A DNA stretch of 64,000 nucleotides from Fidelibacterota bacterium (lineage in GTDB: Bacteria; Marinisomatota; Marinisomatia; Marinisomatales; S15-B10): NCBI GenBank assembly GCA_002715465.1, contig PAYY01000032.1:1-64000 (forward strand), written 5' to 3'. Shown one piece after another: positions 27,720 to 37,598 of this stretch (the first letter of the stretch is position 1; each line of letters begins with the position of its first letter). A program made the position numbers and the translations under genes. The notes beneath the pieces were generated by a model. It saw only the letters and a program-made list of their open reading frames with translations, was not told the DNA's origin and made no database searches.

Positions 27720-30700
27720 ATGAATCAAAAGCATTATTTCATTATTACAATATTTTTTTCATTATTTTTAAGTTGTTTTCAAGCTCCTATTTCTGATAAA
27801 GGAAAAGGAGATAAAGATAGAAATTCATTGCATCTCAAATCATCCAATAGTGTTTTAAATAAAGATAAGCCTAAGGTAAATATTGAAGGCGCTGAGATAA
27901 CATTGTTGATTCAGAATCCGGACATAGTAACTCCAACAGGAATAGCAGTAGATGGCGATGATAGAATTTGGGTGATTGAAAATCATACCCATGTAAGACA
28001 AGATGACTATTCAGGTCCAGATGTAGACCGTATATTAATTTTTGAAGGGTACCTAAATAATGATTCAGGGGAAAAAAGAGTGATTGAATATGCAACAGGT
28101 TTTACTAATGGCATGTCTTTAACTCTTAAGGATAATGGACAAGTACTTATTGCTACCCGATCATCCATAATGCAATTCACAGATTTAAATAATGATTTTA
28201 TTGCTGACAAGCAGGATACTTTAATTGGATTGGAAACTGCTGAACAATTTTCACATAATGGAATGTCTGGACTAGTAATTGGTCCAGATAATAAAATCTA
28301 TTTTCAGTGTGGTGAAAATTTTGGTTCCGAATATCTAATGACTGGTACTGACGGAAAAACAATTATAGGAAAAGAGAGAGAAGGCGGCAGTATATATAGA
28401 TGTAATATGGATGGGTCAAATCTCGAAAGAATTGGAACAGCAATATGGAATTCTTTTGGGATGACTTTTGATCCTTACGGAAACTTATTTTCTGTTGAAA
28501 ATGACCCAGACTCACATCCACCATGTAGATTACTTCATATTGTAAAGGGTGGAAATTATGGGTTTCAGTTTAACCACGGACGTGATGGTCTTAGTCCTTT
28601 AACATCCTGGTTTGGGCAAATACCGGGGACCTTACCAATGGTATCAGGCACTGGAGAAGCTCCATGTGGTATAATGCATTATGACGCCTCTCTTTTTGGG
28701 GATAAAATTCAGTCATCATTACTTGTTGCATCATGGGGTGACAGTGTAATTCAGAGCTATGATTTAGTTTCAAATGGTGGTTCATTTGTATCCCAACCCT
28801 ATGCATTTGTTGAAGGTAATAAAAATTTTGCTCCTGTTGAACTTGCTATTGATTCAAAAGGTGGAATTATTGTCTCCGATTGGGCAAGTTTAGCTTACGC
28901 CGTACATGGAAAAGGTAAAATTTGGCGTATTTCTCCTCCGAAAAATGCTTCAGAAAAGGTTCAAAGAAATCCTCGGCTTCAATCATTAAACTCTCCCTAC
29001 TCTTCTATAAGAACAAAAGCAGCAAATGAAATTATTTCTAGTACAACCAACATCACAGACTATTTAAGCAATCAACAGATTAGAGACATAGCTAAGCCAA
29101 ATCTACTTTGGGCCGCAGCCAATAATAACCATTCCCAATTAGAAGAACTCTTGATTAAGGCCTTGGATGATAAGAATGATTTGATCAGAGCGTTATCCGT
29201 CCAAATATTGATTGAGAAAAACTTAATTGATAATGAAAATTTTTATATTAATCTTTTTCAAAATGACCCCTCTATGCATGTAAAGCGACAATCTATCTAT
29301 GGTTTAGAATCAGAAAAGGCTTATAATGTTGTATTGAGTATGTTTGGCCAAAACACACCATTTATTCATACAGCTATAATTGAACTGTTTGGAAAATCAG
29401 ATAATATTGATATGCTTATCAATACATCAAAAAGTAATAAATCATATGAACGATTAGGTGCGCTTTTATGTTTACAGCGTGCCAATACAGATATTCCTAG
29501 AGAAACAATGAAACGATTTCTTTTTGATTCAGATCATACTAACCGACAGGTAGCACTTAAATGGATCTCTGAAGATAGGCTAATTCAATTTAGAGATCTT
29601 GTAGAGGAATCATTTTCAACATTAAATAATGTTGACCAGAGAATATTTGATGCATATATGGTAGCTTTCCAATATCTTGATGCTAAATGGGATCCAGTAA
29701 TACCACGTGTTAATAAAGACAAGGGGGCAGATTGGGGAGATAAGAAAGCCACTCTACACTTTGCTGAAGGAGATGAATCATGGACTAAATATCCCTATAA
29801 ACGGCAACCTTTTTTATTGAAGGCCCTGAAGAATGAGAACTTCAGTCCAAAATTAAAGGCAAGAGCGCTATCATCCATGGATCCTTATCATTCGGACCTA
29901 ACGATTTCATTTCTTATGGAATTATTTAATGACGGCAGTGAAGATTTGCAAATTCAAGTAACAAGAACCTTAAGTACAAGAATTTCTGATGCCGAAGCCT
30001 GTAAAACAGTAGAAAATATCGCTAAAGATAAAAATCAAAGTAATGAAACCAGACTTGAAGCAATAACTGGTCTAGGTAATAGTGCTGTTATAAACGAAAG
30101 TAGTTTGAAAACATTACGCGAAATTCTCTATAATGACCAAGAATTAGAAATTATTAGAAATGAGGCATTTCAAAATTATCAATCAATATCTCCAGATGTG
30201 AATATTGATCAACTTAATTTATCATTAGCAAAAAAACCTGAATCATTAGATGAGTGGCGTAAATACGGAAATGAGCAAGGCAATGGAAAATCTGGCGCTA
30301 GAATCTTTTATAGTGGTAGATATCAATGTGGAAGTTGTCATAGGATCGATGGACGAGGAGGAATATATGGCCAAGATCTTTCTCGGATCGGATTTAACGC
30401 AAGCAAGGACAGGATTATTGAAAGCATCTTACATCCAAGTAATATTATATCTCCAGAATACGTTGGATATGAGGTAAACACTGAAGATAATTTTTATGTG
30501 GGAAGAGAGGATAAAGATCATGATACTAAGTACCACTTATCAATGATTTTAGCAAATGGAGATAGAAAATTAATACGTTATGAAAATATAATAGAGCAAA
30601 AGATCTTAGATCGCTCTTTAATGCCTTCCGGATTATATGAAACAATGACTGGTAAGGAGTTTAGGGATTTAATACAATTTCTTTCTGAAAGAACTAACGC

Positions 30701-30725
30701 TACAATCAACTCGAAACAGAAATAG
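27720..30725 (+). CDS. PVC-type dehydrogenase/HEAT/cytochrome c lipoprotein
   Basis: A 1,001-residue lipoprotein (lipobox SLFLSC, Cys19). The N-terminal ~400 residues form a beta-propeller of the PVC-type membrane-bound dehydrogenase family (TPTGIAVDGDDRIWVIEN, GLVIGPDNKIYF). HEAT-like helical repeats fill about 410-830. A c-type haem site CGSCH (Cys870, Cys873, His874) is followed by a conserved ILHPSNIISPEY segment and a Met-containing MPSGLYETM near the C-terminus. These proteins are thought to oxidise sugars or related compounds outside the cytoplasm and pass electrons through haem; the substrate is unknown. A strong GGGGGAAG Shine-Dalgarno precedes the ATG. It opens a short surface/carbohydrate cluster. 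Confidence 0.85.
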   Translation: MNQKHYFIITIFFSLFLSCFQAPISDKGKGDKDRNSLHLKSSNSVLNKDKPKVNIEGAEITLLIQNPDIVTPTGIAVDGDDRIWVIENHTHVRQDDYSGPDVDRILIFEGYLNNDSGEKRVIEYATGFTNGMSLTLKDNGQVLIATRSSIMQFTDLNNDFIADKQDTLIGLETAEQFSHNGMSGLVIGPDNKIYFQCGENFGSEYLMTGTDGKTIIGKEREGGSIYRCNMDGSNLERIGTAIWNSFGMTFDPYGNLFSVENDPDSHPPCRLLHIVKGGNYGFQFNHGRDGLSPLTSWFGQIPGTLPMVSGTGEAPCGIMHYDASLFGDKIQSSLLVASWGDSVIQSYDLVSNGGSFVSQPYAFVEGNKNFAPVELAIDSKGGIIVSDWASLAYAVHGKGKIWRISPPKNASEKVQRNPRLQSLNSPYSSIRTKAANEIISSTTNITDYLSNQQIRDIAKPNLLWAAANNNHSQLEELLIKALDDKNDLIRALSVQILIEKNLIDNENFYINLFQNDPSMHVKRQSIYGLESEKAYNVVLSMFGQNTPFIHTAIIELFGKSDNIDMLINTSKSNKSYERLGALLCLQRANTDIPRETMKRFLFDSDHTNRQVALKWISEDRLIQFRDLVEESFSTLNNVDQRIFDAYMVAFQYLDAKWDPVIPRVNKDKGADWGDKKATLHFAEGDESWTKYPYKRQPFLLKALKNENFSPKLKARALSSMDPYHSDLTISFLMELFNDGSEDLQIQVTRTLSTRISDAEACKTVENIAKDKNQSNETRLEAITGLGNSAVINESSLKTLREILYNDQELEIIRNEAFQNYQSISPDVNIDQLNLSLAKKPESLDEWRKYGNEQGNGKSGARIFYSGRYQCGSCHRIDGRGGIYGQDLSRIGFNASKDRIIESILHPSNIISPEYVGYEVNTEDNFYVGREDKDHDTKYHLSMILANGDRKLIRYENIIEQKILDRSLMPSGLYETMTGKEFRDLIQFLSERTNATINSKQK

Positions 30726-30744
30726 TCCGATTTAATTTCCTACC

Positions 30745-30975
30745 ATTAATAAAGATCAGAAAAACTATCTCTTGCTCATATTATCTGTATTATTAGTCTT
30801 TTCCTGTGAAGATGAAGATAATAAAGACTGTATTGATGAATCAAAAATAATAAGTAATGGAGTATGTATTGAAATCTATGAACCAGTTTGTGGTTGTGAC
30901 GATAAGACATATTCAAATGATTGTTTTGCAGAAATTGCTGGAGTTACGGAATGGACTAAAGGAGAGTGTAATTAA
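30745..30975 (+). CDS. Kazal-domain lipoprotein
   Basis: A small lipoprotein with one Kazal-type protease-inhibitor domain: VCIEIYEPVCGCDDKTYSNDC and then AGVTEWTKGEC, with the classic Cys spacing. The lipobox is LLVFSC. The start is uncertain. A TTG at 30772 gives a signal with no positive N-terminus, while an in-frame ATT at 30745 gives NKDQKNYLLLILSVLLVFSC, a much better lipoprotein signal. No Shine-Dalgarno is clear for either. It would sit on the envelope and could inhibit serine proteases of prey, host or competitors; that role is inferred from the family. Confidence 0.7.
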   Translation: MNKDQKNYLLLILSVLLVFSCEDEDNKDCIDESKIISNGVCIEIYEPVCGCDDKTYSNDCFAEIAGVTEWTKGECN

Positions 30976-31061
30976 ATGAAATGCATCTATTGCATATTAC
31001 CCTTATTAGCCTCTTACCATTAATTAAATAATTCCGTAGATTCTAAAAATTGAGGTACATT

Positions 31062-32867
31062 ATGAAAATATCCTTAATCACACTTAGAGTCCCTATTTTA
31101 ATTTTTTCTTTTTGTCTAGCTACCGTTCAATCTCAAGAAGAAAATTTTGTTCCTGGAGGTACAATACCAGAAGGACATCCTGACTATACCTCTAAAGTTC
31201 CTAAATACAAATTTTCCAACACTCTTAAAAAACAAGAAAAAGAATTAAAGAAAAATCCCCTACTAAAGAGATTTGCTAAATCTCGAAAAGCAATGGCTGG
31301 AGAACCACACTTACCAAATTATCATTTTGTGAGTCCTGAAAATCGTTTAAATGATCCAAACGGTCTTAGTTACTGGAAAGGCAAATGGCATCTTTTTTAC
31401 CAAGGTTATCCACCTGAAGATCCAAGACAGCATTGGGGGCATGCTGTAAGCGATGATTTAATTCATTGGCGTGATTTGCCCTATGCTATCTATCCTAATC
31501 CTGAAAGAGCTGTATTTTCTGGCACAACCCTTGTTGAAGAAGACAGGGTCATTGCCATGTATCATGGTACCAGGATAGGAAACATGGTAGCAACATCTTC
31601 TGACCCCCTCCTTCTCAACTGGGACAAAGTTACGGAAGGGGCACCTATTTCTATTCTTAACCCTGACAATCTTTTAATCGATGATAATGATAAGCACTAT
31701 CCTTATCGAGTATTTGACCCTTCAATTTGGAAGGAAGGTGAATACTATTACTCACTTTCGGCCGGTCAAAAGCCTGAAGGACCAGGCGGCTCGATGATTC
31801 GTGCAAATTGGCTTTTTCGTTCAAAAGATTTGGCTAATTGGGAGTATTTACACCCATTTATTGAGAATGATCAATATTCATTGGTAGGTGATGATGGGGC
31901 CTGCCCTTACTTCTGGCCAATAGGTAATAAACATATCTACATGCAGTTTAGCCATATGAGTGGCGGTAAATATCTTATTGGAGATTACAATACAGATCGT
32001 GACAAATTTGAAGTTACCGGTGGTGGTGATTTTAACTTTGGAACCGCATGGCCTAATGGTGTTCATGCACCTTCCGCTACCCCAGAACCATTAAGACATG
32101 CTGGAGCTACGGATGGAAAGGGAGTCGATGGAGCGGTCATTATTATTTTTAATATGAACCCTGGCAAACCTACAGAAGGATATGATCAAATCATGTCTCT
32201 TCCCCGGCGCCTAACTTTAAATCCCGAACCTCATATTAATATAAATATTGAACCGGTAGGTGATTTTGCATCTTTGCGATACAATCATAAAAAAGTTGAG
32301 TCCATGGATCTCCCCGCCAATAAGGAAATCGTCCTAGATGGTATCAATGGAAAATCCATGGAAATTATGGCTGAGATAGATCTTAATCACCCCGAAAAGG
32401 ATGAAAATGCTCCATGGTATAATCGCCAAGCTCCTACTACTATAGAAATGGGTGTTTTTCGTTCTTCAACTAGGGAAGAAGTGACCCGAATTCTATTCAC
32501 AAAAGGCACTGGATACCGATCTGCTTACTTAAGACGATTCGGTAGTACAAGAAGAAGTGAAAATCGTATAAGAAACATCCAATCTGATATGATAACAATT
32601 GAATCATCCAGATCATCAGTTCTTTCAGACGCTACTCCGAGGATACCTGAAAGTGCCCCAGTTTTTCTTGGTGAAGATGAAACTCTGAAACTTCATGTAT
32701 TCATTGACAAAAGTATTGTTGAAGTATTTGTTAATGGACAACAGTGTGTTGCTCAGCGCGTTTATCCAGGACTTGATGACAGTGATGGTATTTCTTTCCG
32801 AGCCCAGGGTAGGGATATGAAAATAGTCTCTCTTGATGCCTGGGAAATGAAAAATATCTACGATTAA
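31062..32867 (+). CDS. GH32-like glycosidase-fold protein, altered active site
   Basis: About 601 residues from the ATG at 31062, which has GAGG six nt upstream; a TTG four codons earlier is weaker. A signal peptide precedes a five-bladed propeller of glycoside hydrolase family 32 (fructan/sucrose hydrolases). The nucleophile motif NRLNDPNG is present (Asp98). The RDP motif reads FDP (Asp219). The usual ECP acid/base motif reads GACP (279-282), so the normal Glu is Ala. The C-terminal beta-sandwich with SIVEVFVNG and a GD-rich end is intact. Secreted fructan binding or an unusual mechanism is possible. Neighbours suggest carbohydrate use. Confidence 0.85.
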   Translation: MKISLITLRVPILIFSFCLATVQSQEENFVPGGTIPEGHPDYTSKVPKYKFSNTLKKQEKELKKNPLLKRFAKSRKAMAGEPHLPNYHFVSPENRLNDPNGLSYWKGKWHLFYQGYPPEDPRQHWGHAVSDDLIHWRDLPYAIYPNPERAVFSGTTLVEEDRVIAMYHGTRIGNMVATSSDPLLLNWDKVTEGAPISILNPDNLLIDDNDKHYPYRVFDPSIWKEGEYYYSLSAGQKPEGPGGSMIRANWLFRSKDLANWEYLHPFIENDQYSLVGDDGACPYFWPIGNKHIYMQFSHMSGGKYLIGDYNTDRDKFEVTGGGDFNFGTAWPNGVHAPSATPEPLRHAGATDGKGVDGAVIIIFNMNPGKPTEGYDQIMSLPRRLTLNPEPHININIEPVGDFASLRYNHKKVESMDLPANKEIVLDGINGKSMEIMAEIDLNHPEKDENAPWYNRQAPTTIEMGVFRSSTREEVTRILFTKGTGYRSAYLRRFGSTRRSENRIRNIQSDMITIESSRSSVLSDATPRIPESAPVFLGEDETLKLHVFIDKSIVEVFVNGQQCVAQRVYPGLDDSDGISFRAQGRDMKIVSLDAWEMKNIYD

Positions 32868-32908
32868 TTGGGTACATATTATATAGTTCATTATATTTTA
32901 TTTAAAAG

Positions 32909-32930
32909 ACCCTCCCTCAGAATAGGGGGT
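32909..32930 (-). terminator. Possible terminator of tRNA-Met
   Basis: An imperfect GC-rich hairpin (ACCCCC.../...GGGAGGGT with a small bulge) is followed on the minus strand by TCTTTTAAAT. It lies between the tRNA and the GH32 stop codon and could also limit GH32 transcription. Confidence 0.4.
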
Positions 32931-32939
32931 TATAATAAG

Positions 32940-33013
32940 TAGCGGAGGAGGGAGTTGAACCCCCGACCTTCGGATTATGATTCCGCTGCTCTAACCAACT
33001 GAGCTACTCCGCC
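32940..33013 (-). tRNA. tRNA-Met (CAT), elongator type
   Basis: A 74-nt tRNA. The acceptor GGCGGAG/CTCCGCT contains a G1-U72 wobble. D-arm GCTC/GAGC, anticodon loop ATCATAA with CAT, and T-arm GGGGGTTCAACTCCC are all present. CCA is not encoded. It lacks the three G-C pairs below the anticodon that mark initiator tRNA. A lysidine-modified tRNA-Ile (CAT) cannot be fully excluded. Confidence 0.85.
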
Positions 33014-33035
33014 ATTTAACATCTAAAATTACCGT

Positions 33036-34517
33036 CTAACTAAGAATATTCAAAAGTTCGATAGATAATCTAACACCAACACCTGAAGGACCAGAGGGTA
33101 CATAAGGTTGATTTTTTCCCCACCACGCTGTACCTGCAATGTCTAGATGAACCCAAGGAATATCACCTACAAATGCTTTCAAGAAAGCACCTCCAGCTAT
33201 TGAACCGGCTTGACCTGGAGCACCAAGATTTTTAACATCGGCTATTTCACTTTTTACATCATTACAATATTCTTCCCACAAAGGAAGCTCCCACACCTTT
33301 TCGCCTGTTACATCTCCCGCTTTGATTATTGAACGAATAAGCTTATCGTCATTACCCATGGCACCAGTAGCTACATGCCCTAAAGCAACTATCACAGCAC
33401 CGGTAAGCGTTGCAAAATTTATCATACAAGCTGGTTTGTGATGTTTAGCAACATATGAAAGAGCATCTGCAAGCACTAGACGGCCCTCTGCATCCGTATT
33501 AAGGATTTCAATTGTTTTGCCATTATATGCCTTAACGATATCCCCTGGTTTTGAAGCCCTACCTCCTGGCATATTCTCTGTCGCAGCTATAGCTGCGATA
33601 ATATTCCTTTTTGGCTTAAGACCAGCAATAGCTTTCATAATACCAAGAACTGCTGCGGCACCACACATATCATATTTCATTTCATCCATTTTGGCTGATG
33701 GCTTTATCGATATTCCACCAGTATCAAATGTTATTCCCTTTCCTATAAATGCAATAGGCTTTTCTCCTTTTTTCCCACCTTTGTATTCCATCAAAATAAA
33801 CTTGGCTGGTTCATCAGCACCTATAGAAACAGAAGCAAAAGCTCCCATACCCATTTTAGTAAATTTATCTCTATTTAAAACTTTGCAAGACATATTTGCA
33901 ACTTGCGCAATCTTTCTCGCTTCAGTGGATAATCTAGTAGGTGTAGCAACATTACTAGGATGAGAAGCTAAATCCCGGGCTAGACAAACAGCTTCCGCAA
34001 TTATTTTTCCTTTTTTTAGCCCCACTCTACTGCCACCACCTATAATTGATATTGATTTCAGATTATTTTTATCTTTATACTCAGTTTTATAATTAAGAAA
34101 ACGGTAAGAACCCAAAATTGCTCCCTCTACAAAAGCCTGAGTTCCACCAACTTCACCAACTTTGGCAATACCGGGAATTTCCGCTGCAATGCTACTAAGG
34201 CCTGAAGATTGCAATTTTTTTATAGCTGTACCACTTGCTTGCCTAGCCTTTTCATCATTGAAATCTTTACGATTACCAAGTCCTAAAAGGAGAAGTCTTG
34301 TAGGTGTACTTCCTGTAAAAAGAATTAATGTTTCATTTAATTTTCCTTGAAAATCTCCATCTTTAATCCTAGTAGTAATAATTTTTTTAAATCTTTTATC
34401 AACTTCTTTACCTAATTGCGAGAGGCCACCTCCCTCAAAAACACTAATAACTAATGTATTTGACTTAATTTGGTCCCAGGCAACTGAGGAAATATTTATC
34501 TTATTTAAATTCGCCAT
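33036..34517 (-). CDS. pepA: Leucyl aminopeptidase (M17)
   Basis: A 493-residue cytosolic metallopeptidase that removes N-terminal residues. The M17 catalytic domain (about 165-490) has the two-metal motifs GKGITFDTGGISIKPS and NTDAEGRLVLADAL, plus MKYDMCGAA. The N-terminal macro-like domain is present. The catalytic Lys and Arg are in place. It is transcribed alone, downstream of tRNA-Met in the minus direction, with a divergent AT-rich region upstream. Confidence 0.95.
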   Translation of the reverse strand: MANLNKINISSVAWDQIKSNTLVISVFEGGGLSQLGKEVDKRFKKIITTRIKDGDFQGKLNETLILFTGSTPTRLLLLGLGNRKDFNDEKARQASGTAIKKLQSSGLSSIAAEIPGIAKVGEVGGTQAFVEGAILGSYRFLNYKTEYKDKNNLKSISIIGGGSRVGLKKGKIIAEAVCLARDLASHPSNVATPTRLSTEARKIAQVANMSCKVLNRDKFTKMGMGAFASVSIGADEPAKFILMEYKGGKKGEKPIAFIGKGITFDTGGISIKPSAKMDEMKYDMCGAAAVLGIMKAIAGLKPKRNIIAAIAATENMPGGRASKPGDIVKAYNGKTIEILNTDAEGRLVLADALSYVAKHHKPACMINFATLTGAVIVALGHVATGAMGNDDKLIRSIIKAGDVTGEKVWELPLWEEYCNDVKSEIADVKNLGAPGQAGSIAGGAFLKAFVGDIPWVHLDIAGTAWWGKNQPYVPSGPSGVGVRLSIELLNILS

Positions 34518-34686
34518 AGGGCATTCTCCTAACCAATCTAATACATTAACTTACCCAAATTGTTTCATTTGATGAAAAGCTAAACAAAAGAATTATAATT
34601 TTTTATTGAATATCTAAGTAAGAAACTGTAAACTATATACGCCTTTTGTATCCTTTTTATAATATTAAGTAAAAGAAAGAGAGAAA

Positions 34687-34878
34687 ATGGAAATCAAAAC
34701 AATCGAAAATCACGATACTACTAACCCATTTTTTGAACTAACAATTCTTAAATGCCCTAAATGTAAAACTTCTTGGTCAGCGGATTATTCTGACTATTCC
34801 TGGATGAGAGAAGATGATCTTGTTATTTGCAGTTGTGGTTCAGTTATGTGTGAAGTAAATGACTTGAAGGATAATTAA
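34687..34878 (+). CDS. Small zinc-ribbon protein
   Basis: A 63-residue protein with five cysteines: CPKC at 23-26, then CSC at 48-50 and Cys55. The CxxC...CxC layout suggests a structural zinc ribbon. GAAAGAGAG lies just before the ATG. No family is recognised. It precedes glcD by ~65 bp in the same direction but is too distant to prove an operon. It could be a small DNA-, RNA- or protein-binding factor. Confidence 0.6.
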   Translation: MEIKTIENHDTTNPFFELTILKCPKCKTSWSADYSDYSWMREDDLVICSCGSVMCEVNDLKDN

Positions 34879-34942
34879 TTTGTTACAGATTGCGTTCCCT
34901 AAATGATAGTTGTATCTTCCATTCTTGACTTTGGTCAATTTA

Positions 34943-36391
34943 ATGGGAAGCAAAAAATCAAAATTACTCTTAATTGATGATCTTGAAACTCTATTAGGAC
35001 AAGATCGGGTTCTTTCTCATCCAACTGAACTATTAGTTTATGAATGTGATGGTCTTACCCTTAGCAAATATGGTCCTGAGGCTGTTGTGCTTCCTCATTC
35101 AACAAAAGAAGTTTCTGAAATTGTAAAATGTTGTCAAAAGCATGAAATTCCTTTTTTAGCAAGAGGTTCTGGAACTGGACTTAGTGGGGGTGCTGTTGCG
35201 GCTGAAGGTGGTATCATCATCCAAATGTCCAAAATGTCTAATATTCTAGAAATTGACTATGATAATGAAATTGCTATAGTTGAACCAGGCGTAATTAATT
35301 TGCATCTTTCAGAAGCTACTAGAAAAAATGGATATCATTTTGCTCCTGATCCTTCAAGCCAAAAAGCCTGTACAATTGGAGGAAATGTTGCTGAGAATGC
35401 TGGAGGGCCCCATACATTAAAATATGGCGTCACTACTAATCATATTCTTGGTTTGACTGTTGTAATGCCAAATGGAGATATAGTAGAATTAGGAGGAAAA
35501 GAAGAATTAAATAACGGATATGATCTAGTTGGTATTTTCGTAGGTTCTGAAGGAACACTTGGAATAACAACCGAAATTATAGTTAGGCTTTCAAGAAACC
35601 CTGAATCTTACAAAACGTTCCTTGCTTCTTTTAACACAGTGGAATCAGCAAGTCATTCTGTGTCACAAATGATTGCCAAGGGAATTATTCCAGCTGCTCT
35701 TGAATTAATTGACAATCTTTCCATAATTGCTGTTGAGGATCACATTAAAGCAGGATTTCCAGTAGATGCCGCGGCTATACTACTTATCGAAATTGATGGT
35801 ATTTCATCAGAGCTATCTAATCAAGCGAATCAAATAAAAGGAATTTGCCATTCTTCAGGTGCTATTAATTTCCAAGAAGCAAAAGATGAGAAAGAAAGGA
35901 TTCAACTGTGGAAAGGTCGAAAAGAAGCAATGGGGGCTCTTGGTAAAATCACACCAGCATTTTATACCGTTGATGGAGTGGTTCCTAGATCTAAACTTCC
36001 GGAAATTCTTAAATTTGATATTGAAACTGGAAAACTTAATGGACTAAAAGTGGCTCACCTTTGTCATGCTGGTGATGGTAATATACATCCTAATATACTA
36101 TATAATCATATGAATGAATCTGAGACAAAGGCAGCAATTGAGATATCTAAGGCTATACTGCAAAAGTGCATTGATCTTGGAGGGGCTCTTTCAGGGGAGC
36201 ATGGAATCGGGACAGAAAAAATATCTTCCTTTAAAATAATGTTTAATGATGCTGATGAAGCCCAAATGTTAGCTGTTCGTTCTTCATTTAATTCTTCAGG
36301 TCTTCTAAACCCTAGCAAAATTTTTCCCACAGGTGCTAAATGTGGAGAATCACGAATTAGAAAAACAATAGCTGGTGGAGGATGGCTTTAA
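34943..36391 (+). CDS. glcD: Glycolate oxidase subunit GlcD
   Basis: An FAD-linked subunit (~482 residues from ATG 34943; a TTG 11 codons upstream is the alternative). It has the FAD_binding_4 motif, LARGSGTGLSGGAV, then PDPSSQKACTIGGNVAENAGG, and a C-terminal HAGDGNIHPNI and SGEHGIGTEK typical of GlcD/D-lactate dehydrogenases. With glcE and glcF directly downstream it should form the membrane-associated glycolate oxidase that converts glycolate to glyoxylate and feeds electrons to quinones. The Shine-Dalgarno is not obvious. Confidence 0.92.
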   Translation: MGSKKSKLLLIDDLETLLGQDRVLSHPTELLVYECDGLTLSKYGPEAVVLPHSTKEVSEIVKCCQKHEIPFLARGSGTGLSGGAVAAEGGIIIQMSKMSNILEIDYDNEIAIVEPGVINLHLSEATRKNGYHFAPDPSSQKACTIGGNVAENAGGPHTLKYGVTTNHILGLTVVMPNGDIVELGGKEELNNGYDLVGIFVGSEGTLGITTEIIVRLSRNPESYKTFLASFNTVESASHSVSQMIAKGIIPAALELIDNLSIIAVEDHIKAGFPVDAAAILLIEIDGISSELSNQANQIKGICHSSGAINFQEAKDEKERIQLWKGRKEAMGALGKITPAFYTVDGVVPRSKLPEILKFDIETGKLNGLKVAHLCHAGDGNIHPNILYNHMNESETKAAIEISKAILQKCIDLGGALSGEHGIGTEKISSFKIMFNDADEAQMLAVRSSFNSSGLLNPSKIFPTGAKCGESRIRKTIAGGGWL

Positions 36392-36407
36392 ATAGCGATC
36401 AATTAAA

Positions 36408-37598
36408 TTGCTAAAGTCTAATCCATTAATTGCCTCTAAGACCCTTACCCCTTCTTCTATTCATGAACTTATAACTATTGTTCTTGAAGCAATCGAAAAG
36501 AAAAAAACTCTAATTCCTATTGGTGGAGGAACCCAAATTTTTACAGGTGGGAAAAAATTAGATATAGCCATTAACATGTCTGGCTTAACAACAGGATTTA
36601 AACATAATCCTGAAGATATGACAGCAACTTTGCCAGCAGGAATGCTTTTCTCTGATGCCCAGATCAAACTTAAAAAAAAAGACCAATGGATTCCTTTAGA
36701 TCCACCTGACAATGGTTCGTCAACAGTGGGTGGAATCGTCAGCGCAAATCGTTGGGGACCTCGAATACATCGCTATGGTACAGCAAGAGATTGGGTCATT
36801 TCCACAACGTTAATTAATGGAAAAGGGAAATTAGTTAAATCCGGTGCTAATGTAGTCAAAAATGTTAGTGGGTATGATTTAAATAAAGCTTATATAGGTG
36901 CACGTGGATCATTAGGAATATTAATTGATGTAAGCTTTAAACTTTTTCCAGTTCCAGAGAATAATATAACTTTTCAGGCCTGTTTTTCCGATATAAGGGA
37001 AATTTTTCAGATAGTGTCTCAAATCAAAAAAGCATCTCTTGATATTGAAGCACTGTTAATTGCCAATGGTCGGTGGGTCTCACCAAATGAAAAACACTTT
37101 TGGTTACTTGTAAAGATTGTTGGGTCCAATGAAAGCATTAAAACTCAATCTAGTGTTATCTCATCTATTTTGAAGAATTCAATAGCTAAACGATGGGTAC
37201 AATTAAATCATGAAGACTCAAATGCAATGTGGGAAACTGCTAATTTTGGTAATAATGAATCAAAAAATAGTTTTACAAAAGCTGTTATTATCACTCCAAA
37301 ATATCAAACAGAAAATCTAGCTTCTGAAATAATTGAGATTGATCCAGAAATTTCAATAAAAATTATTCCATGTCGTGGAGTTTTAACTGTTGGATTCAAT
37401 TCAAAAAAAGTTCTCTATAGTTTGAACCAATTAATTAAAAATTACAGCCATAATATCGAAATATCAGGAAAAAATATCGTATCTTCTGATGATAAATGGC
37501 CTTCTATACCAGCTACTTTACCATTAATGAGGAAATTAAAAACAGGTCTTGATCCAAATAATATTTTTGCCCCGGGAACTTTCTTGGGTAACATCTAA
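36408..37598 (+). CDS. glcE: Glycolate oxidase subunit GlcE
   Basis: A 396-residue FAD-binding partner of GlcD, with LIPIGGGTQ, a GGIVSANRWGP segment and a VKNVSGYDLNKAYIGARGSLG motif typical of GlcE. It lacks the full GlcD active site. The only upstream candidates are TTG (36408) and ATT. It starts 16 bp after glcD and ends 1 bp into glcF. Confidence 0.9.
   Translation: MLKSNPLIASKTLTPSSIHELITIVLEAIEKKKTLIPIGGGTQIFTGGKKLDIAINMSGLTTGFKHNPEDMTATLPAGMLFSDAQIKLKKKDQWIPLDPPDNGSSTVGGIVSANRWGPRIHRYGTARDWVISTTLINGKGKLVKSGANVVKNVSGYDLNKAYIGARGSLGILIDVSFKLFPVPENNITFQACFSDIREIFQIVSQIKKASLDIEALLIANGRWVSPNEKHFWLLVKIVGSNESIKTQSSVISSILKNSIAKRWVQLNHEDSNAMWETANFGNNESKNSFTKAVIITPKYQTENLASEIIEIDPEISIKIIPCRGVLTVGFNSKKVLYSLNQLIKNYSHNIEISGKNIVSSDDKWPSIPATLPLMRKLKTGLDPNNIFAPGTFLGNI

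Noticed and set aside
32940..33013. An initiator tRNA-Met
   Set aside because: The three G-C pairs under the anticodon and the C1-A72 mismatch of initiators are missing.
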